64,000 bases of DNA from Streptomyces sp. CB02959 (GCF_002803155.1 NZ_NNBP01000029.1:47484-111483), one strand, 5' to 3'; numbered from the stretch's first letter, positions 43,435 to 51,020 are shown. Numbers and translations are program-made. Notes: generated by a model not told the origin, from the sequence alone.

Positions 43435-44121
43435 TCAGAATCCGGGGCCGTCGGCGAGGTCCTTCACGGTGGCCAGCTGCCCCCACAGCAGGTCGGCGAG
43501 GTGGCGCACCAACTGCTCCCGGGAGAAGGGGCGTTCACGCAGCCACCAGTCGCCGGCCGCGTGCATCATGCCGACGATGCCGTGCCCCCACACCCGGGCC
43601 CGCTCCTCGCCGTCCGGCCCCAGGTCGAGCCGTTCGGAGACGACCTTGGCGAGTTCCTCGCCGAGCCGGCGCAGCAGGGGGGCGGAGTGCCGGCCCACGT
43701 CGAAGCCGGACTCCGAGGGATTGTCCTCGTCGGCCGGGTGCATCAGGAAGCGGTAGACCTGCGGCCGGGTCTCGATGGCGACCAGGTAGGCGTCGAGGGT
43801 GGCCTCGACCCGCTCCCGGCGCAGGGCCTGGGCGTCCAGCGCGGCCCGGAGGTTGGCCAGCAGGGCGTCGGTGTGCCGGACGGCGAGGGCGCGGTAGAGG
43901 CCGCCCTTGTCGCCGAAGTGCCGGTAGAGGATCGGCTTGGTGATCCCGGCCTCGGCGGCGATGGCGTTCATCGACGCGCCCGGGCCGTCGCGCAGCACGA
44001 TGCGCTCGGCGGCCTCCAGGAGTTCCCGCCGCCTGCGCTCGGTCGCGGTCCGTTGCCGGTCGCCGCCTTCCGCGCCGGCCTGTGCCGTACCGGTCTGCCC
44101 GGTGCTGTCGATGCTGTCCAT
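43435..44121 (-). CDS. TetR-family transcriptional regulator
   Basis: The 228-residue protein carries a TetR DNA-binding domain at about residues 30-75: RRRELLEAAERIVLRDGPGA, then SMNAIAAEAGITKPILYRHF ending in the classic YRHFGDKGGLY. The ligand domain contains RPQVYRFLMHPADEDNPSES, seen in regulators of fatty acid or acyl-CoA genes. It is divergent from an acyl-CoA dehydrogenase gene across 179 bases containing TTAC/GTAA repeats, and so most likely represses that gene in response to an acyl-CoA (inference). ATG at 44121 with GGGGAG upstream. Confidence 0.9.
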   Translation of the reverse strand: MDSIDSTGQTGTAQAGAEGGDRQRTATERRRRELLEAAERIVLRDGPGASMNAIAAEAGITKPILYRHFGDKGGLYRALAVRHTDALLANLRAALDAQALRRERVEATLDAYLVAIETRPQVYRFLMHPADEDNPSESGFDVGRHSAPLLRRLGEELAKVVSERLDLGPDGEERARVWGHGIVGMMHAAGDWWLRERPFSREQLVRHLADLLWGQLATVKDLADGPGF

Positions 44122-44223
44122 GGTCGTGCTCCCCACCCTTGTGAATCCGTGGCGCTCGCGCAACGTAACACCCTGGCTCGGCGACCCTCGAACTCCGCGG
44201 GCCAAATCGGCGCCCGAGAGGAG

Positions 44224-44271
44224 TTGACATCCATTACTGACGGGTAACACACTCTGGTTACCAGAAGTAAC
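44224..44271. promoter_or_regulatory. Promoter and nested TTAC/GTAA palindromes between tetR and the acyl-CoA dehydrogenase gene
   Basis: A -35-like TTGACA lies at 44224-44229. Downstream are TTAC (44234-44237), GTAA (44244-44247), GTTAC (44257-44261) and GTAAC (44267-44271), which combine into GGTAAC-N8-GTTACC (44243-44262) and GTTAC-N5-GTAAC. Such nested palindromes over a promoter are typical of TetR-type control. AT-rich half-sites of this kind are unlikely by chance in this genome. Confidence 0.6.
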
Positions 44272-44300
44272 GGCTGGCTGTACGCACCACTGGAGGGGAC

Positions 44301-45524
44301 ATGGCCGAGTTCACCATGGAACTCAACGACGAGCAGAAGGAAGTCCGTGACTGGATTCACGGCTTCGCCGCGGACGTCATGCGCCCCGCCGCCGCCGAGT
44401 GGGACGAGCGCGAGGAGACCCCCTGGCCGGTGATCCAGGAGGCCGCCAAGATCGGCCTGTACTCCCTCGACTTCTACGCCCAGCAGTTCTTCGACCCCAC
44501 CGGCCTCGGCATCCCGATGGCGATGGAGGAGCTGTTCTGGGGCGACGCCGGCATCGCGCTGTCCATCGTGGGCACCGGCCTCGCCGCCGTCGGCGTCCTG
44601 GCCAACGGCACCGAGGAGCAGATCGGCACCTGGGTCCCGCAGATGTACGGCGACGCCGACGACGTCAAGGTCGCCGCCTTCTGCTCCTCCGAGCCGGACG
44701 CCGGCTCCGACGTCGCCTCGATGCGCACCCGGGCCGTCTACGACGAGGCCAAGGACGAGTGGGTGCTCAACGGCACCAAGACCTGGGCCACCAACGGCGG
44801 CATCGCCAACGTCCACGTCGTCGTCGCCGTCGTCGACCCGGATCTGGGCTCCAAGGGGCACGCCTCGTTCATCGTCCCGCCGAACACCCCCGGCCTCTCC
44901 CAGGGCCAGAAGTTCAAGAAGCACGGCATCCGCGCCTCGCACACCGCCGAGGTCGTGCTGGAGAACGTCCGGGTCCCCGGTCACTGCCTGCTCGGCGGCA
45001 AGGACAAGCTCGACGAGCGACTGGCCCGCGCCCGCGAGCGCGCCAAGGGCGGCGAGCGCGTGAAGAACGCCGCGATGGCCACCTTCGAGGCTTCCCGCCC
45101 GGCCGTCGGCGCGATGGCCGTCGGCACCGCCCGTGCGGCGTACGAGGAGGCCCTGGAGTACGCCAGGACCCGCGAGCAGTTCGGCCGCCCGATCATCGAC
45201 AACCAGGGCGTGGCCTTCCAGCTGGCCGATATGCGCACCCAGATCGACGCCGCCCGCCTCCTGGTCTGGCGGGCCTCCTGGATGGCGGTCACGGGCAAGA
45301 AGTTCGAGAGCGCCGAGGGCTCGATGTCGAAGCTCTTCGCCAGCGAGACGGCCAAGAAGGTCACCGCCCAGGCGATCCAGATCCTCGGCGGCAACGGCTT
45401 CACCCGCGAATACCCGGTCGAGCGGATGCACCGCGACGCCGCTATCTACACCATTTTCGAGGGCACCAGCGAAATCCAGCGACTGGTCATCGCCCGGACG
45501 CTGTCGGGAATGCCGATCCGTTAG
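44301..45524 (+). CDS. Acyl-CoA dehydrogenase
   Basis: The FAD enzyme introduces the alpha,beta double bond in acyl-CoA during fatty-acid or branched-chain amino-acid oxidation. The 407-residue protein has the three ACAD domains: AAFCSSEPDAGSDVASMRTR with the FAD/substrate loop, VLNGTKTWATNGG, and the C-terminal helical domain with ARTREQFGRPIIDNQGVAFQ, QILGGNGFTREYPVERMHRD and IYTIFEGTSEIQRLVIA. The catalytic Glu is probably in the IFEGT loop. The last 81 bases double as the left attachment repeat of an integrated element, yet the protein's end is intact (SGMPIR). Divergent from a TetR gene. Confidence 0.95.
   Translation: MAEFTMELNDEQKEVRDWIHGFAADVMRPAAAEWDEREETPWPVIQEAAKIGLYSLDFYAQQFFDPTGLGIPMAMEELFWGDAGIALSIVGTGLAAVGVLANGTEEQIGTWVPQMYGDADDVKVAAFCSSEPDAGSDVASMRTRAVYDEAKDEWVLNGTKTWATNGGIANVHVVVAVVDPDLGSKGHASFIVPPNTPGLSQGQKFKKHGIRASHTAEVVLENVRVPGHCLLGGKDKLDERLARARERAKGGERVKNAAMATFEASRPAVGAMAVGTARAAYEEALEYARTREQFGRPIIDNQGVAFQLADMRTQIDAARLLVWRASWMAVTGKKFESAEGSMSKLFASETAKKVTAQAIQILGGNGFTREYPVERMHRDAAIYTIFEGTSEIQRLVIARTLSGMPIR
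45444..45524 (+). repeat. attL: left 81-bp direct repeat of the integrated element
   Basis: These 81 bases, the 3' end of the acyl-CoA dehydrogenase gene including its stop, occur again without a mismatch at 50902-50982. The bases on either side differ immediately. This is the expected scar of site-specific integration by a tyrosine recombinase into a gene end that the element restores. Confidence 0.9.
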
Positions 45525-45569
45525 GGCAAAACTCCTGCAAGACGCGCATTGATCGGTGCCGTAGCAGAA

Positions 45570-45597
45570 GGGCCCCACTCCGCCAGGAGCGGGGCCC
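45570..45597 (+). terminator. Element-borne terminator behind the acyl-CoA dehydrogenase and integrase genes
   Basis: GGGCCCCACTCC (45570-45581) pairs with GGAGCGGGGCCC (45586-45597), one mismatch, 4-base loop. It lies 45 bases beyond the dehydrogenase stop and 20 bases past the convergent integrase stop, so it can serve both and replaces the chromosomal terminator displaced by integration. Confidence 0.75.
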
Positions 45598-45617
45598 ATT
45601 CAGGGCATCCGGATGCC

Positions 45618-46736
45618 TCAAACGGCTTGTGGGAGATTTTTGGGAGATCGCTTGCAGCGGGGAGACGTGAACTCGGGGAACGGCCCGTATTCGCGACGGT
45701 CCAGGACCGGGCGGAGGGAGTCCTCCCACAGGCCCTGCAACTGATCGGCGATCCTCAGCTCCATGGGCAGCGTCACATGCGAATACACACCTTCTACGCC
45801 CTGTAGTACATGGCCCATGCGAGCCGCGACGGCGACGCGGGGATGTCCGCCTTCGTCCAGCCAGACCTTGTGGCTGTGCCGAAGCCCGTGCGGCACCATG
45901 CCCTCGACGCCCAAGACCGGCCGGATGCCGGTACGCGCCCTGGCTCCTCGCACGACTCCCCGCGGCGCCCGGCCGTGCACGATGGGCCGCCAGGTCTCGG
46001 CGTACCAGTCGCCACCACGGATCATCCGGCCGCCCTTAGGGGCAGTGAAGACCCACTCGGAGGGACGGGAGTCCACCAGCTCTTGAAGCACCTCAGCCAG
46101 AAACTGAGGGATGATCAAACCGCGCCCGGAGTCGTACTTCGGCTGGATCTCCGTGAACACCCCTCCGACATACTGGCTTTGTTGGATGGCGTGGATACGG
46201 GGCCCGTGCTTCTCGTCCTTAAGAGCGAGCTGATCGCGGTGCACGGCCGCCAACTCGCCGATGCGCAGGCCGGTGTAGGCGGATGTGAGGACGATGGCGT
46301 ACTCGTTGAGGCCGCGCATCTCCAGGGCATTCCTGGCAACCAGGAGGGCCTGCGGGGGCGTTGCAATGATCTTCTTCTCTGGCCGCTGGGACTGGAACCG
46401 TCCACGGCGGCCGGACTTCCGCGCAGCGACGGGGTTGTCTCTCCGCAACCCCTCGCTCACGGCATCATCCATCATGGTGCGGAAGATGCCCACCACGCCG
46501 TCAGCGTAGTTCTTGCTGATCCGCCCACGTAGCGCCTTCTCCCATGCGGCTACGGCGGTAGGGGAGATGTCGCCGACGGGCACTGAGCCCCACTGGGGAA
46601 GGATCTGGTTCTTGAGCCGGCGCCGGTACTCCACGTCGCTGAGAGGCCTGACGTCGATCGACTCGATCCACCCTGAAGCCCAGACGGCCACTGCGACCCG
46701 GCCATCGCGCGGATTGATGAACGACTTGCGGCGCAC
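45618..46736 (-). CDS. int: Tyrosine recombinase/integrase, 5' end defective
   Basis: The 372 residues counted from the first possible start (GTG 46736) include a SAM-like core-binding domain (about 20-110) and the catalytic domain with Arg in AYTGLRIGELAA, His-x-x-Arg in HGLRHSHKVW and the nucleophile Tyr in GVYSHVTLP. Upstream the frame stays open to a stop at 46884-46886 and clearly encodes the natural N-terminus (RGRHKLPDGSWGSV, QPFYTERSAREYAHGLEVD), but no ATG, GTG or TTG starts it. The first codons have been lost, so the enzyme is either inactive or made from the internal GTG without its arm-binding domain. Confidence 0.85.
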   Translation of the reverse strand: MRRKSFINPRDGRVAVAVWASGWIESIDVRPLSDVEYRRRLKNQILPQWGSVPVGDISPTAVAAWEKALRGRISKNYADGVVGIFRTMMDDAVSEGLRRDNPVAARKSGRRGRFQSQRPEKKIIATPPQALLVARNALEMRGLNEYAIVLTSAYTGLRIGELAAVHRDQLALKDEKHGPRIHAIQQSQYVGGVFTEIQPKYDSGRGLIIPQFLAEVLQELVDSRPSEWVFTAPKGGRMIRGGDWYAETWRPIVHGRAPRGVVRGARARTGIRPVLGVEGMVPHGLRHSHKVWLDEGGHPRVAVAARMGHVLQGVEGVYSHVTLPMELRIADQLQGLWEDSLRPVLDRREYGPFPEFTSPRCKRSPKNLPQAV

Positions 46737-46986
46737 GTCGACTTCCAGGCCGTGCGCGTACTCGCGGGCCGAGCGTTCGGTGTAGAACGGTTGCCCGTTG
46801 TCATCTTTGGAGACCGAGCCCCAACTGCCGTCAGGGAGTTTGTGCCGGCCGCGGTAGCGCCATTTGCGGGAAATTATACGAGGCTACCTTGGGTAACATG
46901 CCCTCTGTGTGCGGGTGTTGAGGGGCGCGAGGAGGCACTTCAGGGAACGTTATGCGCTACCGAAGCATCAGCCGACTCTCCGCCGA

Positions 46987-47353
46987 CTAGGTCTTGTACG
47001 GAGTCGTGATCAGCGTGCCGGTAGAAAACTCGTCTGGCGAGACGTGAACTGAGCGATGGCGACTGGGCGTTGGCGGAGCCGTTGGCGGTCATCCCCGAGA
47101 AGATCGACCAGGCCGCTCACCGCAAGAAGAAGAGCCACCGAGGCGGGCGGCCCGTGTCCCACGACGCCGAGTTCTACCGGGATCGCAACACGGTGGAACG
47201 CCTGATCAACAAGTTGAAGGCGTGGCGCGGGGTCACCACCCGATATGACAAGGCGCCCGAGAGCTATCTCGCCGCACTCCACCTTCGCGGCGCGGTCATC
47301 TGGCTCCGCGGCCTCCGCCGCTCCAATTGATCACGACTCCGCACAGGCCCTAG
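46987..47353 (+). mobile_element. Internally deleted insertion sequence, IS5-like, 367 bp
   Basis: The ends are imperfect 26-bp inverted repeats sharing GGAGTCGTGATCA (47000-47012) and TGATCACGACTCC (47328-47340). Both outer ends read CTAG, consistent with a CTAG/YTAR target. Between them a transposase gene is reduced to its first about 20 and last about 85 codons. The intact element would be near 0.8-1 kb, so most of the middle is gone. It could still be moved by a full copy elsewhere. Confidence 0.75.
47070..47330 (+). pseudogene. IS5-family transposase remnant
   Basis: The frame gives IPEKIDQAAHRKKKSHRGG, then FYRDRNTVERLINKLKAWRG and TRYDKAPESYLAALHL, the C-terminal part of an IS5-type DDE transposase with the catalytic Glu region (R-N-x-V-E-R). 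Just upstream the frame reads SDGDWALAEPL, the N-terminal opening (xxxQWALIxPLL), joined directly to this tail. The first two catalytic Asp residues are lost, so it is inactive. Confidence 0.75.
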
Positions 47354-47439
47354 CCGCAGAGCGGCGGCATGCGCTGCTGCTGCCGCCGCTCTCTGACTGC
47401 CATCTCCGGTGACGACGGTCAGGCTCGGGTGTCCGTCAG

Positions 47440-47970
47440 TCACTTGACGGCGTGGCAGGTTCCGCCGTTGACCGCCTGGAGGTGCTTTGCCACTGTGGGC
47501 CGGGCGGCTCGGGCGGTCGCGCGGATCTTGGAGTCCTTACCAGAGGACACTTCCTTGTCGATCAGTGCGAGGGCTTGCCGGTGGCTCGTGTCCTGGCCCC
47601 GCAGCCACACCTGCTTGTAGTCCGGCTTACCGTGCAGGGACTTGAGCATGGTGAGCTGTTTCTGCTGGGTGGCTGTCGCCGTGGAGGGCAGGGTGATGCC
47701 CTTGCTGCGGGCCAGCGCCACGACCTGCGCATCGAACGTGGTGTGGTCGCGCACGAACATGTCCGCTGCCTGTTTCACACAGGTGCTGGTGGTGTGCTTC
47801 TGGGCATCCTTGGCGGTGGCGATCTCGGCGAGATTGCCCTGGTGGATCATCTTGAGGAAGGTGGCGTCGGGTCCGGCGACCGGGGCTGCCGCCGTGGCCG
47901 GAACGGTGAGTCCGACCATGGCGAGCACCATGGTTGCGACGGCTGTGCTGCGCGGGCGGTTCATTCGCAT
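47440..47970 (-). CDS. Secreted DUF4142 protein
   Basis: The 176-residue protein has a signal peptide (NRPRSTAVATMVLAMVGLTV, ATAAA) and a four-helix DUF4142 domain: ATFLKMIHQGNLAEIATAKD, FVRDHTTFDAQVVALARSKG and WLRGQDTSHRQALALIDKEV. The family is ferritin-like in fold. Two Cys (STCVKQ and GGTCHAVK) may form a disulfide. Function unknown; members are frequent in actinomycete genomes and on mobile DNA. ATG at 47970 with GGAGGA upstream. Codon use is somewhat less GC-biased than the chromosome around it, in line with carriage on the element. The 352 bases from here to the terminator at 48323 hold no intact gene. Confidence 0.82.
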   Translation of the reverse strand: MRMNRPRSTAVATMVLAMVGLTVPATAAAPVAGPDATFLKMIHQGNLAEIATAKDAQKHTTSTCVKQAADMFVRDHTTFDAQVVALARSKGITLPSTATATQQKQLTMLKSLHGKPDYKQVWLRGQDTSHRQALALIDKEVSSGKDSKIRATARAARPTVAKHLQAVNGGTCHAVK

Positions 47971-48322
47971 GGTGTCCTCCACGTGTCCGTGGAACCGGAT
48001 GATGAGCCGACCGACGGGCCCGGGCGCCCCGTGCAGCGGACGCGCCGGACCCGCCGTCTCCCGGGCCATGCTGACTGCCTTTGCCACCCGCTCGCTTTTC
48101 GAGCCGCCCGACGGAAGTGCCACATCCTCCGGGGAATCCGGGCCTGGCCTGAGCAACGTGACCATGCGCGGTCGCACGACCAGGTGCGCCCGAACGGGTG
48201 AAGAGGGGGGCGCAGCCATCTTCAGGCCCCTGGTCCGCACCCGTCAGGGCGCAGGAGCCGCGTGTGCGGTCTGTCAGCCGGACCGAGCGCTGCGGAGGTG
48301 AGCCGCCTGCCACACTGAGCCC

Positions 48323-48360
48323 AGGCCCCGCCGCGCACCCCCCCCGACGCGGCGGGGCCT
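48323..48360. terminator. Bidirectional-looking hairpin
   Basis: AGGCCCCGCCGCG (48323-48335) pairs perfectly with CGCGGCGGGGCCT (48348-48360), a 13-bp stem with a 12-base C-rich loop, followed by TTCT. It stands in a 480-base gap (47971-48450) in which no complete gene was found. Confidence 0.65.
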
Positions 48361-48450
48361 TCTACTGCGCGCCCCAACTGTGCCGCTCACGACGATCGGG
48401 GCGTCTCCGAGCATTCCTCTAGCCTGCGACGGCGTCCTGAGGTCTGCGCG

Positions 48451-48723
48451 TCAGCCGAGGATGCCGAGCTCGGTGTCCGGCCGGCAGATGGCGCAGGGCT
48501 CCAGGCCCTCGGCCAGGGCGCGCATCGCTTGGTCGCGGCTGAGGGGGCGGGTGCGCCGGCCGGCGGTTCGGCAGCCGCCGACGTGCACCGCGATCGGATG
48601 GCCTTCCCCGCCGATGCTGAGCTGCACGACCCAGTCCGGTGGTGGGGGAGGGATAGCCCGCTGCTGCTGGGCTTCGCGCTGCTCGGCGATGGCGATGGCC
48701 TGCCGGACCCGGTCGAGGGTCAT
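48451..48723 (-). CDS. DUF6233-family protein with a frameshifted N-terminus
   Basis: The 90 residues include MTLDRVRQAIAIAEQREAQQ, then PPPPDWVVQLSIG, VHVGGCRTAGRRTRPLSRDQ, MRALAEGLEPCAICRPDTEL and GILG, the pattern of DUF6233 proteins common on Streptomyces integrative elements. The Cys residues in GGC and CAIC suggest metal binding. Before the first Met the frame continues as PPPDLPRLRTLETWL, also family-like. The true ATG (ATGAATGA near 48776) is one base out of frame, so a single-base deletion has separated start and body. Likely a fresh pseudogene unless it starts internally. Confidence 0.65.
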   Translation of the reverse strand: MTLDRVRQAIAIAEQREAQQQRAIPPPPPDWVVQLSIGGEGHPIAVHVGGCRTAGRRTRPLSRDQAMRALAEGLEPCAICRPDTELGILG

Positions 48724-48834
48724 GGTCAGCCAGGTCTCCAGGGTGCGGAGGCGTGGCAGGTCCGGCGGCGGTCATTCATGTGTTCGATTCTGAACCTGGA
48801 GTGCCCAGGATTGTCAGTGGCCGGTCTGGGCTTC

Positions 48835-48883
48835 AGTTGGCGAGTTAGCGCTTGAGTTGGTGAACTGAGCGGCACAGTTGGCG
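48835..48883 (+). repeat. Three AGTTGGNG direct repeats at about 20-bp spacing
   Basis: AGTTGGCG (48835), AGTTGGTG (48855) and AGTTGGCG (48876) recur every 20-21 bp, with a weaker AGTTAGCG at 48843. Two-turn spacing places them on one face of the helix, as for a cooperative DNA-binding protein. They lie 140-190 bases before the PAS-phosphatase start. Confidence 0.4.
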
Positions 48884-49026
48884 GGCAACCGTTCGGCGCG
48901 GATGCGCGAGTGCCTTCGCGGTTTCTGGAGGCTGTCGTCATGAGGGCGCGTGACAGAGGCTGACGCGCCGAGGGCAGGTGATGCGCCCCAGGTGCCGACG
49001 GCGCCGACGAACGGTAGAACGTAGGG

Positions 49027-50310
49027 GTGAGGGACGAGAACATCCCTGATGAGGAAGCACGGTCGCACCGTGTGACGAGGCCGGAGATCGACTACCAGGC
49101 GCTGTTCGCGGTCACCCCCAGCCCCTATATGGTGCTGGGCCCGGACCTGGTGATCGCCGACGTCAACGAGGCGGCCTGCCGGGTGACCGGCCGTACTAGG
49201 GAGGATCTGCTCGGGCGGTACCTCTTCGACGCCTTCCCTGATGATCCGGCGGACGCGTGTGCTGAAGGGGCGCGGAATCTCCATGTCTCCCTGCACCGGG
49301 TCCTGCGCTCGAAGGAGCCGGACACGGTGGCGGTGCAGAAGTACGCCATTCCCGTGGTCGGCCAGCCCGGCGTGTTCGAGGAGCGGTGGTGGTCCGCGAT
49401 CAACACCCCGGTGCTCGGGCCGGATGGGGAGGTGGCGTGGATCATTCACCGGGGGGAGGACGTGACCGCGTTTCTCCTCTCCCACCCCCGCCCGCGAGAA
49501 GGCGGGGCGCTCAGCGACGTGGAGGCTATGGAGGTCGAACTGTACGCGCGGTCGCGCGAGCTCCAGCGACTGAACGAGGAACTGCGCCAAGCCCATGCCC
49601 GGGAACGCCAGGTCGCCCTCACTTTGCAGGAGGCTATGCTCCACTCGCCCCACCTGGCCCGGCACCGGGACGCCGTGGTGCGCTACCTGCCCGCTGCCGG
49701 GTCACTGAACGTGTGCGGCGACTGGTACGACGTGGTCGACCTGCCCGAGAACAGATGCGCCGTCGCGGTCGGCGACGTCGTCGGCCACGGCCTGGAGGCC
49801 GCTGCCGTCATGGGCATGCTCCGCAGCGCGCTGTCCGCCTCCATCCGGGCCGTCGAAGGGCCCGCGCGGGCCCTGGACTGCCTGGGCCTGTACGCACGCT
49901 ACGTGGAGGGTGCGCTGGCCACCACCGTCGTCCAAGCCGTCATCGACTACCCCGCTCGCCGCATCACGTACAGCAGCGCCGGCCACCCGCCACCCGTCCT
50001 GGTCCACCAAGACGGCTGCTGCGACCTTCTCGACCAGGCCACCGACCCCCCGCTGGGGGCCCGCCCCAAACACGTCCCCCGCCCCCAGGCCGACCTTCCC
50101 TACACCCCCGGCGACACCTTCGTGCTCTACACCGACGGCCTCATCGAACGCCGCGGCGAGGACATCGACGCGAGCCTGCAACGCCTCACCGACGCGCTAG
50201 CCCGCCATGCCCGCCACAAACCCGAACGCCTCGCCGACGCCGTGCTCGCGCACCTCGGCGTCAGTAGCGGCGCCCGCGACGACATCGCCCTGATCGTCAT
50301 CCGCCTATGA
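49027..50310 (+). CDS. PAS-domain SpoIIE/RsbU-type protein phosphatase
   Basis: The 427-residue protein has an N-terminal PAS domain (about 22-145: LFAVTPSPYMVLGPDLVIAD, RTREDLLGRYLFD), a coiled helix (RSRELQRLNEELRQAHARER) and a PP2C/SpoIIE phosphatase with metal Asp residues in CGDWYDVV, VGDVVGHGLEAA, YTDGLIERRG and RDDIALIVI. Such enzymes dephosphorylate anti-anti-sigma factors in partner-switching cascades; the PAS domain senses the signal. It is the largest intact gene of the integrated element, so it may link element or host stress responses. The GTG at 49027 has only a weak purine tract upstream. No partner gene is adjacent. Confidence 0.9.
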   Translation: MRDENIPDEEARSHRVTRPEIDYQALFAVTPSPYMVLGPDLVIADVNEAACRVTGRTREDLLGRYLFDAFPDDPADACAEGARNLHVSLHRVLRSKEPDTVAVQKYAIPVVGQPGVFEERWWSAINTPVLGPDGEVAWIIHRGEDVTAFLLSHPRPREGGALSDVEAMEVELYARSRELQRLNEELRQAHARERQVALTLQEAMLHSPHLARHRDAVVRYLPAAGSLNVCGDWYDVVDLPENRCAVAVGDVVGHGLEAAAVMGMLRSALSASIRAVEGPARALDCLGLYARYVEGALATTVVQAVIDYPARRITYSSAGHPPPVLVHQDGCCDLLDQATDPPLGARPKHVPRPQADLPYTPGDTFVLYTDGLIERRGEDIDASLQRLTDALARHARHKPERLADAVLAHLGVSSGARDDIALIVIRL

Positions 50311-50418
50311 CCCGCGCGCCGCCAGCTGAGCGCCACGGGTGGCGAATCCCGCCAGGCTGCGGCGACGCTGCTACCCCGCCCCGCCCGGGACAGCGCCCGG
50401 CGCGGGGCGTCGGCATGG

Positions 50419-50634
50419 TCAGAGGCTGACGCTCCACCGGTCCGCGGGCAGCAGCATGTCCGCAGTCTCGACAACTGCCCCGGATGCGTCCATGCGGGTT
50501 CGCTCGACGATCAGGGCAAGCGTGCCGACGCCCAGCCCGAGCAGGTTCGCCTCCATGCGTTCCATAGGTCGCACCGCAACCGTGCACCGGTGGTTCACGT
50601 GCTCCCGCCGAGCGTGCCGGGTGAATCGATTGGG
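50419..50634 (-). pseudogene. C-terminal UTRA remnant of a GntR-family regulator
   Basis: About 70 codons read RHARREHVNHRCTVAVRPME, LLGLGVGTLALIVERTRMDA and SGAVVETADMLLPADRW, matching the end of a GntR UTRA effector domain. The winged-helix domain and most of UTRA are missing; the frame runs upstream into the inverted repeat at 50660-50711 and is not gene-like. In pSAM2-like elements a GntR protein (KorSA) represses transfer functions, and this tail fits such a lost regulator. Confidence 0.65.
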
Positions 50635-50659
50635 TGGCCCCCTCGGTTCCTCGGCACAG

Positions 50660-50711
50660 GTGAGCCCCCCTCCCGTATATGACGCTCGTCCGTATATGGA
50701 GGGGGGCTCAC
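50660..50711. repeat. 14-bp inverted repeat enclosing two CCGTATATG direct repeats
   Basis: GTGAGCCCCCCTCC (50660-50673) and GGAGGGGGGCTCAC (50698-50711) are perfect inverted arms 24 bases apart. CCGTATATG occurs at 50673-50681 and 50690-50698, 17 bases apart. Arms and direct repeats interlock, as in operators or plasmid origins. The AT-rich TATAT cores are striking in this genome. Confidence 0.6.
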
Positions 50712-50883
50712 TGATATCTTCCCCCGGCCGTCCAACGCTGGCGCGATGGTCGCCTGGGAGATAGTTGGGAGACACGGTTGCACCTCGGACCCGACTGAAG
50801 CCCCAGTGAACCCGACTGAACGCGACGGTATGACGGGAGAACGCCCAGGTCAGACAGGTGAATTGGCAGGCTGCCGGATGATG

Positions 50884-50930
50884 TCGCTGGTGCCCTCGCC
50901 GATCTACACCATTTTCGAGGGCACCAGCGA
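50884..50930. promoter_or_regulatory. Integrase core-type inverted half-sites at attR
   Basis: TCGCTGGTGCCCTCG (50884-50898, element side) and CGAGGGCACCAGCGA (50916-50930, inside the repeat) form a perfect 15-bp inverted repeat around a 17-base spacer. The left arm is absent at attL, where dehydrogenase coding DNA stands instead. Inverted arms around a short crossover region are the expected Int core site, placing strand exchange near 50899-50915. Confidence 0.6.
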
Positions 50931-50982
50931 AATCCAGCGACTGGTCATCGCCCGGACGCTGTCGGGAATGCCGATCCGTTAG
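50902..50982 (+). repeat. attR: right 81-bp direct repeat
   Basis: An exact copy of 45444-45524. It encodes the last 26 residues of the acyl-CoA dehydrogenase (ending SGMPIR) with no gene attached, which marks the right end of the integrated element. Confidence 0.9.
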
Positions 50983-51020
50983 ACATAGGTGCAGTAAGGC
51001 ACGCTGGTCCGGTCTTGCGC

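Larger units (their letters stand above)
45525..50982. mobile_element. Decayed integrative element in the acyl-CoA dehydrogenase 3' end
   Basis: A 5.46-kb insertion lies between perfect 81-bp repeats (attL 45444-45524, attR 50902-50982). An integrase gene stands just inside attL and points toward it, the usual order in actinomycete integrative elements. Inside are an IS relic, a DUF4142 gene, a frameshifted DUF6233 gene, a PAS-SpoIIE phosphatase, a GntR tail and a large inverted repeat. Xis, Rep and FtsK-like Tra genes are absent, so it cannot transfer alone. The terminator expected behind the dehydrogenase gene stands at 51021-51055, just outside attR. Confidence 0.85.

Noticed and set aside
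45444..45524. tRNA gene as the integration target
   Set aside because: The duplicated 81 bp encode the end of acyl-CoA dehydrogenase; no cloverleaf can be formed.
48198..48301. Plus-strand tail reading ACAVCQPDRALRR, like the end of a DUF6233 protein
   Set aside because: Too short to assign; it may be a second DUF6233 remnant in the element, but only about 15 residues are similar.
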